From: Clostridia bacterium
GTDB taxonomy: Bacteria; Bacillota; Clostridia; TANB77; CAG-508
Length of the DNA stretch: 64,000 nucleotides
Assembly (NCBI GenBank): GCA_900759015.1
Contig: CAAEUE010000019.1
Coordinates: forward strand, 62,001 to 126,000
Direction: 5' to 3'
A model generated the notes under the pieces. That model had not been told where the DNA came from. It saw only the letters and a list, made by a program, of their open reading frames with translations, and searched no databases. The position numbers and the translations under genes are program-made. Each line of letters starts with the position of its first letter. The first letter of the stretch is position 1. Positions 8,204 to 17,120 of the stretch are shown here, in pieces.

Positions 8204-8788
8204 TTACTTATTACTAATATGTATATTCTCTATTTCTGCATTCATTTCTCTTGCTATAATATTTTGTATCTGAGCTATAGTATCTTGTTCTAAAGTATCG
8301 GCTTTTACTATTACATTTATACTTTTATCATTTACAAAAATAACAACATCACTAATTCCTTTTGTTTTTATTAAATTCTCACAAATCATAATACTATTTT
8401 GTGTATTATTAATTTCTGTAATCTCTTGTGTAGCTACAGTTTTTTGCTCCTCACTCACATTTTGATTATCTAATAAATTTTGATAACTTTCTATCATTTG
8501 TGAATACATAGTATCTCTACCTAACCTAGAGCTTGCAAAATAATCGTCAGTTTTAGAAGAGGAACTACTACTAGTTGCTACACTCACTTCATTTAAACTA
8601 TTAGAATCTATAATGTTATTACTAGAAACTAATTGTGCATCTCCAATACTAGATACCTCATTTTCTGAGACAATGTTACTAGAAACAGGGGTTCCTTTCA
8701 TACTATAACTTAAATATCCTGCTGACACTAGCATTAATGCTACAACAAATAAAATAATTTGATTACTTTTAATATTCTTTAAATTCAT
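8204..8788 (-). CDS. spoIIIAH: stage III sporulation protein AH
   Basis: SpoIIIAH is the mother-cell membrane protein that forms a ring and pairs with a forespore partner (SpoIIQ in Bacillus) across the intermembrane space. The 194 residues show a short cytosolic start, one transmembrane helix at about 11-27, a Ser/Asn-rich linker, and the conserved C-terminal YscJ/FliF-like domain beginning DDYFASSRLGRDTMYSQ and including ICENLIKTKGISDVVIFVND. It is the last gene of the operon, 18 nt after spoIIIAG. No SpoIIQ gene is in this window. Confidence 0.93.
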   Translation of the reverse strand: MNLKNIKSNQIILFVVALMLVSAGYLSYSMKGTPVSSNIVSENEVSSIGDAQLVSSNNIIDSNSLNEVSVATSSSSSSKTDDYFASSRLGRDTMYSQMIESYQNLLDNQNVSEEQKTVATQEITEINNTQNSIMICENLIKTKGISDVVIFVNDKSINVIVKADTLEQDTIAQIQNIIAREMNAEIENIHISNK

Positions 8789-8806
8789 AATTTTCTCTCC
8801 TTTTAT

Positions 8807-9415
8807 TTATTTTGACATTTGGAAAACTTGTATTTTATGTGATGCAAGTCCTGTAGCTGCTGATACTGCTTGTATGATATTTTCCTTTACGTTTGCATCT
8901 CCTGCACCTTCTGCAGTTATTATTGTTCCTTCTATTTTTGGCATAATAGTCTTTTGTGTAATTGGTGTTTTCTCTCCATTATCTTCTTGAAATATTACAT
9001 CTCTTTGAATATCATTTTCTGTTATAACCCTAGTACCTCCAGATTCATCTTGTTCTTCTGTAGAAGTTTCTTTTATATTCTCATTATACATTGCAACTAC
9101 TTCTGTACTTTCAGAATAATTAATTAATACATCTACCTTTCCAACACCATTAATTTTGGCTAATATGCCTTCTAATCTTTCTTCTAAACTATTATTGTTT
9201 ACATGTGTTGTTTCTGCTACTGTCGTGTTATTTGCTGTATTACCATCCTTGCTTGTTTCTTTTTTATCATCATCTGCCAAGATGGTATTAATTGCAATTA
9301 CTGTTACTATTAATATAAGTATTCCAACTACTAAATTTTCTACTTTTTTCTTACCAGTTTTATTATCGCTTTTAGTCATATTTTCCTTTAATTGTTGTAT
9401 TTTTTCTTTTAACAT
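8807..9415 (-). CDS. spoIIIAG: stage III sporulation protein AG
   Basis: SpoIIIAG forms the large secretin-like ring of the feeding-tube channel. The 202 residues contain a transmembrane helix at about 28-45, an acidic/Thr-rich linker, and the ring-building domain LEERLEGILAKINGVGKVDVLINY with the C-terminal PKIEGTIITAEGAGDANVKE and AVSAATGLASHKIQVF. The ATG at 9415 follows GGAGG by 8 nt. It sits between spoIIIAF and spoIIIAH in the conserved order. Confidence 0.95.
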   Translation of the reverse strand: MLKEKIQQLKENMTKSDNKTGKKKVENLVVGILILIVTVIAINTILADDDKKETSKDGNTANNTTVAETTHVNNNSLEERLEGILAKINGVGKVDVLINYSESTEVVAMYNENIKETSTEEQDESGGTRVITENDIQRDVIFQEDNGEKTPITQKTIMPKIEGTIITAEGAGDANVKENIIQAVSAATGLASHKIQVFQMSK

Positions 9416-9428
9416 TCATACCACCTCC

Positions 9429-10022
9429 TTACTTTCCATTTATATAAATTTTTTCTTTTTCTATTTCATATTTTTCTGCTAATACTTCTTTTAATTTATT
9501 TACTTCACCTGATGATAAATTAGAATCTTCTATATTAGATTCATCCATACTATTGCCTATCTCTACTTTGTTTACTTTCTTTATATCTTTTTCATTTTGC
9601 TTTTTAGTTACCTCAATATCAATTTTGTATATTTTAGCTTCTTCGTTTTCTACATTTATATCTGCTGTTATATTAATCTTTTTACTTTCGTAGCCTTCCT
9701 TATCTAATTCTGTCTTTATATCTGTCTTAATAGTATTTAAATACAAATTTTCTATACTTTGATTATTAATACTTGTAATTTCGTTTGCCCCTTGTACAGA
9801 ATTTGAATTAAATAGATCTTCATATTTACTAACATCAAGTTCAAAATTATTTCCAGTAACTTTTGTAATTATTGGAGAAATTATTGTAAATGTAATATAG
9901 ACTCCCATAACAATCTTTATGTATTTTTTATTTTTTCCTTCTGGCACAATCATCTCTAAAATAGTTACAATTATAACTGCTAGAATAATTCCTTGTGCCC
10001 AACTATTAAACCATGAAATCAT
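9429..10022 (-). CDS. spoIIIAF: stage III sporulation protein AF
   Basis: SpoIIIAF is a membrane component of the mother-cell SpoIIIA complex. The 197 residues have two N-terminal transmembrane helices (about 8-25 and 33-52, with the conserved EMIVPEGKNKKYIKIVMG between them) and a periplasm-side domain ending VNKLKEVLAEKYEIEKEKIYING. Order and spacing (8 nt after spoIIIAE) match the operon of other endospore formers. Confidence 0.92.
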   Translation of the reverse strand: MISWFNSWAQGIILAVIIVTILEMIVPEGKNKKYIKIVMGVYITFTIISPIITKVTGNNFELDVSKYEDLFNSNSVQGANEITSINNQSIENLYLNTIKTDIKTELDKEGYESKKINITADINVENEEAKIYKIDIEVTKKQNEKDIKKVNKVEIGNSMDESNIEDSNLSSGEVNKLKEVLAEKYEIEKEKIYINGK

Positions 10023-10030
10023 TTTAATAC

Positions 10031-11179
10031 CTACCTATACATTAGTCCTGTATTAGAAATATTAATAACTAAAGTTATTCCAATTATAAGCATCACACTT
10101 ATAGAACACAGTATTGCTAGTAATATCTTAAATGTATCTGCCATTTGAGTTATTAATGATACAATTTTGGAATCTGCTATTGGCTCACATAAAGCTGCAG
10201 TAAGATGATATATTATAGTTATAATTGCTAGTTTTAATATTGGTGTTATACATATAGCAATTACTACAATAACACCAACTATTCCTATAGCATTTTTTAA
10301 AATTGCTGAACATCCAATTACTGTATCAACTGCATCTCCTAGTACTTTACCTACAACAGGGATAAAACTAGAAACTGCAGCTTTGGCTGTTTTAGCTGTT
10401 ATACCATCTACACTACTACCTAAAGTTCCTTCTATTGACAAAACTCCTACAAATATTGTAAGTAATATTCCTATTACCCAAACTGAACTTGATTTTAAAA
10501 ATTTTGATAATTTGTCTATTTGAATTCTATCTGATATTTTTGAAACAATTGCAAGTGCTGTACCTACTAAGATTATTGGTATGATTATTGATTGAAATAT
10601 ATTTGAAATTAAATTTATTATAAATAATATTATTGGCTGTACTAAATTTACCGATACAACACTTCCAGAAGCAAGCATTAATGTCATTAGAAGAGGAAAT
10701 AATAATTGGATAAAAGAAATCATATTTCCTACTGCTTCTTTTGTAAGTGATATAATGTTTGAAAAATTAGTCATTATTACTGTTGCAATTAAAATATATT
10801 GTACATAATATGTAATTTGAGCTACGCTTTTATTATTTAGATTATCACTTATACTTTTTAGTACACTATGTATTAATACAATTATTAATATACTTCCCAT
10901 AACTTTTAATGCTTCTTTAATTTCTGTGCCGAGAAGAGGAAAAATATTTTTTAATAATTGATTTGTGTCTAATTCTCCTTTTATAGCGTTATTTAACAAT
11001 TCTTGTATATCAATATCTTTAAGAATATCGTTAGAATATTTGTTGGCCTCATCTATAAAATTAGAAATATTAAATGAATCCATTTGTGAATTTATAACTT
11101 CATCTTCTGTATCTGCTATAGAAATACTTGTACCAAAAATACAAATCAGAATAGCAAATATTGTTATTAGTTTTTTCAT
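10031..11179 (-). CDS. spoIIIAE: stage III sporulation protein AE
   Basis: SpoIIIAE is the largest membrane subunit of the SpoIIIA channel. The 382 residues start with a signal peptide (about 1-22, cleavage near SIA/DTE) and contain about seven to eight hydrophobic helices, with the conserved FIPVVGKVLGDAVDTVIGCSAILKN region near residue 270. Length is normal. AAAGGAG precedes the ATG at 11179. Confidence 0.94.
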   Translation of the reverse strand: MKKLITIFAILICIFGTSISIADTEDEVINSQMDSFNISNFIDEANKYSNDILKDIDIQELLNNAIKGELDTNQLLKNIFPLLGTEIKEALKVMGSILIIVLIHSVLKSISDNLNNKSVAQITYYVQYILIATVIMTNFSNIISLTKEAVGNMISFIQLLFPLLMTLMLASGSVVSVNLVQPIILFIINLISNIFQSIIIPIILVGTALAIVSKISDRIQIDKLSKFLKSSSVWVIGILLTIFVGVLSIEGTLGSSVDGITAKTAKAAVSSFIPVVGKVLGDAVDTVIGCSAILKNAIGIVGVIVVIAICITPILKLAIITIIYHLTAALCEPIADSKIVSLITQMADTFKILLAILCSISVMLIIGITLVINISNTGLMYR

Positions 11180-11190
11180 TGCAAACTCCT

Positions 11191-11577
11191 TTAAGGTAGA
11201 ATTTGTACAACAGATTCTACTAATGAAGATAGTATTGGAATAGAAAGAGAAATTATTATAACTTTGCCACCTAAATCAACTTTATTAGCTAAAGCAGACT
11301 CCCCTAAATCCATACATATTTGAACTGCAAATTCTGCTAAAAAAGCTATTCCTGTAATTTTTAGAAGTATTTTTATAAAATCACTATTTATATTTGCTTT
11401 AGACGTTAATTCGTTTATCAAATTAATTATTCCAGAAAGTTGGTCAAAAACCATAAAAAAGATGATTATACCGGCAATGATAGAAACATAAATAGCAAAT
11501 TCTGGTTTATACTGTTTTATTATAGTTATTATAATTACTGCAACTATACCAATTCCCACTATTTTTATAATATCCAT
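11191..11577 (-). CDS. spoIIIAD: stage III sporulation protein AD
   Basis: A 128-residue membrane protein with hydrophobic helices at about 4-20, 28-50, 70-90 and 104-125, including the family sequence KITGIAFLAEFAVQICMDLGE. It is paralogous to SpoIIIAC. AGGAG precedes the ATG. It is separated from spoIIIAC by 115 nt that hold a dispersed palindromic repeat; elsewhere these two genes are usually nearly adjacent. Confidence 0.93.
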   Translation of the reverse strand: MDIIKIVGIGIVAVIIITIIKQYKPEFAIYVSIIAGIIIFFMVFDQLSGIINLINELTSKANINSDFIKILLKITGIAFLAEFAVQICMDLGESALANKVDLGGKVIIISLSIPILSSLVESVVQILP

Positions 11578-11598
11578 ATTAGCTCCTTTAGGAATTTT

Positions 11599-11692
11599 AG
11601 GGATTTGTGGACGTTCCTTTTTTCCCTTTTTTGTATCGAATAGGGATTTAAGGACCGTCCCTATTTCCCTATTTCCCTATTTTCCTATTTTT
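11599..11692. repeat. long-form GGGACGTTCC-type palindromic repeat, copy A
   Basis: The element starts AGGGATTTGTGGACGTTCC, passes through TTTTTTCCC and a GAATAGGG turn, and returns as AAGGACCGTCCCTATTTCCC followed by several CCCTATTT units. The two halves pair to give a long hairpin. It fills the gap between spoIIIAC and spoIIIAD and reaches the spoIIIAC stop codon. Copies at 22030, 34357, 35957 and 54922 share the GGAACGTCCC core; only the copy at 54922 has the same long double form. Confidence 0.85.
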
Positions 11693-11887
11693 CTATAGGT
11701 TAAACATTGTTCTAACACTGCCAAACAGTGTACTTATTTCCTTTATTACCATTGTTAATACAATAATTAGACCTGCAAGTGTTGTCATCATAGCTTGGTC
11801 TTCTCGCCCTGCTCGTACTAATACTTGGTATAGTACCGCTACTAAAATTCCTATTGCTGCTATTTTAAATAATAAATTTATATCCAT
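11693..11887 (-). CDS. spoIIIAC: stage III sporulation protein AC
   Basis: A 64-residue membrane protein with two helices (about 5-22 and 33-55). The sequence LFKIAAIGILVAVLYQVLVRAGREDQAMMTTLAGL is typical of SpoIIIAC. GGGGAG precedes the ATG. Its TAG stop touches repeat copy A. Confidence 0.94.
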   Translation of the reverse strand: MDINLLFKIAAIGILVAVLYQVLVRAGREDQAMMTTLAGLIIVLTMVIKEISTLFGSVRTMFNL

Positions 11888-11899
11888 ATTGCTCTCCCC

Positions 11900-12409
11900 T
11901 TATATAAAAATAATCATTATAGCCAGTCCGACAGTTGCGCCTAATGTTTTATATAATTTGGTGTTTTTATTTTGTAGATTTGTTGCTTCTATGATTTGTT
12001 CATCTAGTAATTTGGTTGTTAATTCTATTTGCATAAGTTGTCCTTCTAAATCTGTTTTGCCTAATAGTTTTGATAGTCCTTTAATGATATTCATATCCTC
12101 ATTTGTAAAGTTATTACTACTTTCATCAACCGCTTTTTCCCATGCCTGTCCCGCATTTAAGGTTTCCATATATGTATGTGCTTTAATAAAAATATTAGCT
12201 ATGTTTTCATTTAAATCTTTTGATATTTCTTTAAATAATTCCGGTAATGGTTCATATGTATATCTCATTTTTGTTATTGCCAAATTTAAAGCTTTTTTTA
12301 TTTCTTGTAAATCAATTACTCTTAATTTATATTTATTTGCTTTCATGATTCCTAAAACTGTACACATGCCCATTACTGCTGTTAAAAGTATTATTTTAAA
12401 AATTTCCAT
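11900..12409 (-). CDS. spoIIIAB: stage III sporulation protein AB
   Basis: SpoIIIAB resembles type II secretion GspF-like proteins and works with the SpoIIIAA ATPase. The 169 residues show an N-terminal membrane helix (about 3-20), a helical soluble domain with LRVIDLQEIKKALNLAITKMRY, and a C-terminal helix GATVGLAIMIIFI. GGGGAAG precedes the ATG; 12 nt separate it from spoIIIAC. Confidence 0.93.
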   Translation of the reverse strand: MEIFKIILLTAVMGMCTVLGIMKANKYKLRVIDLQEIKKALNLAITKMRYTYEPLPELFKEISKDLNENIANIFIKAHTYMETLNAGQAWEKAVDESSNNFTNEDMNIIKGLSKLLGKTDLEGQLMQIELTTKLLDEQIIEATNLQNKNTKLYKTLGATVGLAIMIIFI

Positions 12410-12463
12410 TTTTATCTTCCCCTATTATATATATTCACTAAATTTCATTTTAGAACTAAGAAT

Positions 12464-13393
12464 TTAAATTGTTACATATTCATTATTTATTTTGTCTAAA
12501 GCATATACTGTTTTTACTTTTCCTTTAATTGTTTTATCCAAAAAAATTATTCTTTCAAATATATGTTTGTCTATTATTTTTGATATTGCAGGATTTAATT
12601 GCAATTCTTTTAAACTTCCACCATGTGCAGTAAAAATTCCCTTGATTCCAGAACAAACTGCATAATTTATAGCTTCTACATCTTCGTCTTTACCTATTTC
12701 ATCTGCAACAATTATTTCTGGAGACATAGATCTTATTAGCAGTCTCATACCGATACTTTTGTCCACGTTGTCCATAACATCTGTTCTAACTCCAATATCA
12801 TTTTGCGGAACACCTTTATATACTGCAGCAATCTCTCCTCTTTCATCTACAAGACTTATTGTTTTACCTTTAAAATTAATTTGATCAATTCCATCACTTA
12901 GTCTTCTTACAACATCTCTTAAGATCGTTGTTTTACCAGCTCCTGGTGATGATGCTATTAAAGTATTGTATATACTATTTTCTTCCATATTTATTATGTA
13001 TCTTAAGATTTCATTACTAGCACCTATTATTTGTCTGGCTATTCTAAAATTAAGATTTGAAATATAGTTTATATTGGTTATTTTTCCATCAGTTTGTACT
13101 ACACTTCCTGATATTCCTATTCTATGTCCACCTTTTATAGTAACAAATCCATTGCAAATTTGGTTTTGATATGTATATATTGAATTGTCACAAATATGTT
13201 GAAGCGTTTCTAATATTTCATTTATCGAAACTGTTGTTTTTAATATCTCTTCACCTTTAGAATGTTTTATTATTATTGGTCTTTCTGTTCTTAATCTAAT
13301 TTCTTCTATAACATAATTTGTTTGTTTAAAAACTTCTTCTAGGCTAGTACTTATTCTTCTTGGGAAATATCTTAAAATCTCGTTATATGTCAT
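12464..13393 (-). CDS. spoIIIAA: stage III sporulation protein AA, ATPase
   Basis: SpoIIIAA is the cytosolic mother-cell ATPase, related to GspE/T4SS ATPases, that powers the SpoIIIA channel. The 309 residues hold the Walker A motif SSPGAGKTTILRD at about 146, SLVDERGEIAA, and Walker B SPEIIVADEIG near 233. It is the first gene of spoIIIAA-AH. In Bacillus this operon is under sigma-E; I could not find a convincing sigma-E box in the 60 nt upstream. Confidence 0.95.
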   Translation of the reverse strand: MTYNEILRYFPRRISTSLEEVFKQTNYVIEEIRLRTERPIIIKHSKGEEILKTTVSINEILETLQHICDNSIYTYQNQICNGFVTIKGGHRIGISGSVVQTDGKITNINYISNLNFRIARQIIGASNEILRYIINMEENSIYNTLIASSPGAGKTTILRDVVRRLSDGIDQINFKGKTISLVDERGEIAAVYKGVPQNDIGVRTDVMDNVDKSIGMRLLIRSMSPEIIVADEIGKDEDVEAINYAVCSGIKGIFTAHGGSLKELQLNPAISKIIDKHIFERIIFLDKTIKGKVKTVYALDKINNEYVTI

Positions 13394-13451
13394 TACCTTG
13401 TCCTTTCCATATTTATGCTTTTCATATTCGAAAACTTAATAATAGAACATG

Positions 13452-13482
13452 AAAAAAGCACATATATTAAATATATATGTGC
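13452..13482 (-). terminator. terminator of the YebC gene
   Basis: GCACATATAT and ATATATGTGC pair across a short A/T loop and are followed by TTTTTT on the minus strand. It separates the yebC-type gene from spoIIIAA. Confidence 0.8.
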
Positions 13483-13595
13483 CTTATATATAAATTATTA
13501 CTATTTTTTAAATTATTGCATATGAAAATTGCCATTTGTCTACGAATTAGCAATGTTAAACTTTATATGCGTGTGCAATTGCAGAGCAATTTTTC

Positions 13596-14321
13596 TTATT
13601 GTTCCCAGTTATGGTATACGTTCATAACATCATCTAAATCTTCTAGATTATCTATTAATCTTTGCATTTTTTCTCCATCTGCTTCACTTAAAGAAACATA
13701 TGTAGTTGGAACCATTTGTACTTCTGCTTCTACGAATTCTAATCCAGCTTCTTCTAATGCATCCCTTACACTTGAGAAATCAGCAGGAGCTGTTGTTATT
13801 TCGTAGCAATTTTCGTCTGAAGAAAAATCTTCTGCACCAGTATCTAATGCTAGCATCATTAAATCATCTTCTTCCATATTTGTACTTTCTTTATCTATAA
13901 CAATAATTCCTTTTTTATTAAATAAGTATGATACACAACCTGTTGTTCCTAAATTTCCACCAGCTTTATCAAATACGTGTCTTACATCTGCTGCTGTTCT
14001 ATTTCTATTATCTGTACTAGCTTCTACTATAACTGCAACACCATTTGTTCCATATCCTTCATATGTAATTTCTTCATAATTTGAAGTATCTGTTGCTCCA
14101 GAAGCTTTTTTAATAGCATTATTTATTGTATCATTAGGCATGTTATTTGCCTTGCATTTTGAAATTACATCTTTTAATTTGGAATTACCTGCCGGGTCTG
14201 GTCCACCTTGTTTTACTGCGATTAATATTTCTCTTCCTAGTTTTGTAAATATTTTTCCTCTTGCTGCATCAGCTTTTCCTTTTTTGGCTTGTATGTTGTG
14301 CCATTTACTGTGTCCTGACAT
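13596..14321 (-). CDS. YebC/PmpR family protein (TACO1 family)
   Basis: 241 residues, full length. The signature start MSGHSKWHNIQAKKGKADAA, the GGPDPAGNSKL loop, and NMPNDTINNAIKKASG are unmistakable. Members have been described as transcription regulators and, more recently, as factors that help ribosomes pass difficult sequences. GGAGG precedes the ATG at 14321. It is monocistronic, and the terminator lies about 110 nt beyond the stop. Confidence 0.93.
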   Translation of the reverse strand: MSGHSKWHNIQAKKGKADAARGKIFTKLGREILIAVKQGGPDPAGNSKLKDVISKCKANNMPNDTINNAIKKASGATDTSNYEEITYEGYGTNGVAVIVEASTDNRNRTAADVRHVFDKAGGNLGTTGCVSYLFNKKGIIVIDKESTNMEEDDLMMLALDTGAEDFSSDENCYEITTAPADFSSVRDALEEAGLEFVEAEVQMVPTTYVSLSEADGEKMQRLIDNLEDLDDVMNVYHNWEQ

Positions 14322-14475
14322 CTTAATTCCTCCTCTTTATTATTTTTCTATAAATTACGGTAATAATTGTAACATATTTTTTATAATTTGTGTAGTCTTT
14401 TTGTAAATTATAGTTGTTATACAGTAAGAATAGAAAAATTTAAACATGATATACTAAAATAAAAAGGAATTAAAT

Positions 14476-15171
14476 ATGGAAAATACTGTTAACCTTATTA
14501 TGCAAAAACTAGAAAGTCTAGGTAATGAGCAAATTAAAAAAATCTATATAAAGCATGGTGCAAAAGAGCCTTTATTTGGTATAAAAACAATGGATTTACG
14601 ACCTATTGTAAGAGAAATAAAAAAGAATTATGATTTATCAATAAAACTATATGAAACAGGAAACTATGATGCCATGTATTTAGCAGGCTTAATTGCAGAC
14701 CCATCAAAAATGACAAAAGAAGATTTTGAAAAATGGATTGAAAATGCATATTGTCATGGATTATCCGATTATACTGTTGCAACTACATTGGCTAAATCTT
14801 CTAGGGCTCAAGAAATTGCAGACGAATGGATATTTAGTAATAAAGACTTGCACCAGTCAGCGGGTTGGTCGTGCTACTGTAATCTTTTTAAAGATAAAAA
14901 TAATGATAAAATTAATAAAGAAAAAATCAAACAATACTTGCATAACATTGAATTAAATATACATCAAAGTCCTAATCGTGTTCGCTATTCGATGAATAAT
15001 TTTGTAATTGCTGTTGGGAGTTTTTATAAACCTTTACAGGCAGAAGCACTCAATGTTTCAAATGTTATCGGAGAAGTTTTTGTGGATATGGGTGATACGA
15101 GTTGTAAGACACCATTAGCAACAAAATATATTCTAAAAGCAATTGAAAAAAATAAAATTAAGCCTTCTTAA
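14476..15171 (+). CDS. AlkD-like DNA alkylation repair protein
   Basis: A HEAT-repeat glycosylase-like protein of 231 residues. Recognisable segments are KEPLFGIKTMDLRPIVREIKK at about 30, MYLAGLIADPSKMT, a WCDY-region equivalent (HGLSDYTVAT), and NRVRYSMNNFVIAVGSFYKPL. Members excise bulky or cationic alkyl bases without base flipping. It is one of few plus-strand genes. A TATACT box lies about 20 nt upstream, and the ribosome binding site AAAAGGAATTAAAT is moderate. Confidence 0.87.
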   Translation: MENTVNLIMQKLESLGNEQIKKIYIKHGAKEPLFGIKTMDLRPIVREIKKNYDLSIKLYETGNYDAMYLAGLIADPSKMTKEDFEKWIENAYCHGLSDYTVATTLAKSSRAQEIADEWIFSNKDLHQSAGWSCYCNLFKDKNNDKINKEKIKQYLHNIELNIHQSPNRVRYSMNNFVIAVGSFYKPLQAEALNVSNVIGEVFVDMGDTSCKTPLATKYILKAIEKNKIKPS

Positions 15172-15195
15172 AATTTTTTTCAGTAGGCTTAATTT
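15155..15195. terminator. bidirectional terminator between the AlkD-like and SUFU genes
   Basis: AAATTAAGCCT (15155-15165) pairs with AGGCTTAATTT (15185-15195). T-rich tracts follow on both strands, best on the minus strand, and the stem overlaps the 3' end of the AlkD-like gene. Confidence 0.7.
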
Positions 15196-15210
15196 GTTCT
15201 CACTATCAAT

Positions 15211-15861
15211 CTAAATAACTGATTTCCTATCATAACTAGTTATATCACTATCTAATTTTTCATATAATGTTTTTACATCAAGCTTTTTATTCATTATAGC
15301 CAATAACTCTTCATTTGTAACACCAATAAATTCTACAAAGTCAACTGTTCCATTTGGAGTATTTATAGAGTTAAAATTATTATCTGGAATCGTTATAAAA
15401 CCTGTTATATTAGACTCCATTTTTGTATTTATTCCAGTTGTTTGGCCTGTATATAAATATTCGTAAGCCTTAAATAACTCGCCTTTAGTAAAAGTAATTC
15501 TTGCAATCGCCTGCAATATTCCACATATACATTTTATTTCTGCTTCTTCATCTTCATAATTATCTTTCTTTAATTTAATAGTAAATTCCATTCCATAACC
15601 ACTGATATCTTGATTATTAGATTCTTTTTCATATAACTCTGATAAACCATATGTAACAAAATGCCAATAATCTCCACCATCATATATACTAATACCTTCA
15701 AGAGGATCATTTCCTCCCAATTTCCAATTTATTAATGTTCCATAGTGCTTTGGATTTGTTTGATTAGGATAAATTCTTTCACATTCTTTTGTAATTGCAT
15801 CCCAACCTTGAGCATTTATTTTATTAGTTTCTTTTTTATTAAATTTATCAAATAATTTCAT
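15211..15861 (-). CDS. suppressor of fused (SUFU) domain protein
   Basis: 216 residues. The SUFU pattern is clear: ERIYPNQTNPKHYGTL, LGGNDPLEGISIYDGGDYWHFVTYGLSELYEKE (about residues 45-80) and SGYGMEFTIKL. Bacterial SUFU-like proteins are found as immunity or accessory proteins, often near toxins, but the role here is unknown. AAGGAG precedes the ATG. It lies downstream of the broken UDG-like gene (12 nt), probably co-transcribed with it. Confidence 0.85.
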   Translation of the reverse strand: MKLFDKFNKKETNKINAQGWDAITKECERIYPNQTNPKHYGTLINWKLGGNDPLEGISIYDGGDYWHFVTYGLSELYEKESNNQDISGYGMEFTIKLKKDNYEDEEAEIKCICGILQAIARITFTKGELFKAYEYLYTGQTTGINTKMESNITGFITIPDNNFNSINTPNGTVDFVEFIGVTNEELLAIMNKKLDVKTLYEKLDSDITSYDRKSVI

Positions 15862-15873
15862 AATTATTCTCCT

Positions 15874-16360
15874 TTATACAAATTTATTGATTTTTCTTAA
15901 TTCTTCTCTAAATGAGTTTAAATATTTTTCCTTACTTATAACATATGATGGATGATTAACTTCTACTATAGGTTTATTAAGTTTTTTATCACATTTAGTG
16001 TAAACCATATTAATAATTCTTCTTAAACCAATACCACAACATATAATAAGCTCTGGATTAATTATTTCAATTTCACTTACGATATTATCACTAAATTGCA
16101 TAGCATATGTATTTAAAATTGCCATATTTGTATAAGAGAAGCCACCTCTTTTATTGATATTCATGACTTTCCTTAGAAATATATAATATAGTATTTTCTT
16201 TAATTACATTAGATAGATAAAAGCCATCACTTATAAAATTATCTTTTGGAATAATTTTCCCATCTATACTAGGCGTGTCATATTCATATAGTTTATCATT
16301 CTTATGATCTTGTTTCCATTTTTTAAATAATTTTTTCATTTTTACTTCTAACTTCTCCAT
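15874..16360 (-). pseudogene. UDG-like (uracil-DNA glycosylase superfamily) gene split by a frameshift
   Basis: Two overlapping frames look like parts of one protein. The upstream frame (16360 to 16151) reads GKIIPKDNFISDGFYLSNVIKENTILYISKES and the downstream frame (16164 to 15874) continues with INKRGGFSYTNMAILNTYA and PELIICCGIG plus VEVNHPSY, which fits the C-terminal half of UDG-superfamily proteins. They overlap by 14 nt in different frames. An AAGGAA precedes the internal ATG at 16164, so separate translation is possible. Some sequence between the halves may also be missing. The family call is tentative. Confidence 0.5.
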
Positions 16361-16369
16361 AAAAACTCC

Positions 16370-17104
16370 TTATCCTATATTAAATATTTTCCTAAACTCT
16401 TCGCTATTACCATTAAATACATTCATATCAATCTTAGATTCTTTACCATTATATCCATCCAGCTTGACTTTGTCAGTATATTGCCAAAAAGTCCAATCTC
16501 TATTATCTCTTAAGCTTGGTCTAAAAAAGACATCTCTAATCCAAATATAATTGTCTTTAAAGTTATTCATTATGTATAAATTATAAGATTTGTATGTTGC
16601 ATATATTATTGCCTTTTTTCCATAATATTCTTCTAGTCTATCCAATAAGATTTGTAATTGTTTTTGTGTTTCTTCTATGTCTGGAACATTTTTATACTTA
16701 TCACCATAAAATTCGATATCAACAACTGGCGGAAGCATATCATCTTTTTTGGGCACATTTTTTATAAAGTTGTCTGCTTGTGTATTTCCATTACTATCAA
16801 AACTAAAAAAATGATATACACCTATTTTTAAGTCTGTTTTTATTGCATTCTCGTAGTTTTCCTTGAATTTTTCATCTAAAAATGAACTTCCTTCTGTTGC
16901 TTTAATAAAAGCAAAACTTATACCTTGTTTAGCTAAGACATTCCAATTGATATCTCCTTGATAAGATGAAACATCTACACCTCTGACCTCATATCTCTTT
17001 TCTGAAGGATAATTAAAAATAATAACCCCATTATACCAAAGTAAAAGTATTGTAATAATTATTATTAAAATAGTACCTATTATAAATATTAGTTTCTTTT
17101 TCAT
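16370..17104 (-). CDS. membrane-anchored GH25 muramidase (lysozyme)
   Basis: GH25 enzymes cut the MurNAc-GlcNAc bond of peptidoglycan. The 244 residues have an N-terminal membrane helix (about 4-26) and then the GH25 domain: RGVDVSSYQGDINW (first catalytic Asp), ISFAFIKATEGSSFLDEKF, IGVYHFFSF, PPVVDIEFYG (catalytic Asp/Glu) and DWTFWQYTDK near the C-terminus. There is no cleavage site, so it is probably tethered on the outer face. GGAG precedes the ATG. It follows the VanS-like kinase by 16 nt, suggesting control by that two-component system. Confidence 0.92.
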   Translation of the reverse strand: MKKKLIFIIGTILIIIITILLLWYNGVIIFNYPSEKRYEVRGVDVSSYQGDINWNVLAKQGISFAFIKATEGSSFLDEKFKENYENAIKTDLKIGVYHFFSFDSNGNTQADNFIKNVPKKDDMLPPVVDIEFYGDKYKNVPDIEETQKQLQILLDRLEEYYGKKAIIYATYKSYNLYIMNNFKDNYIWIRDVFFRPSLRDNRDWTFWQYTDKVKLDGYNGKESKIDMNVFNGNSEEFRKIFNIG

Positions 17105-17120
17105 AATTACTCCTATTATT

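Noticed and set aside
13394..13450. Sigma-E promoter upstream of spoIIIAA
   Set aside because: CATAAATA is present near 13410, but no -35-like element is at the right distance; the evidence is too weak to annotate.
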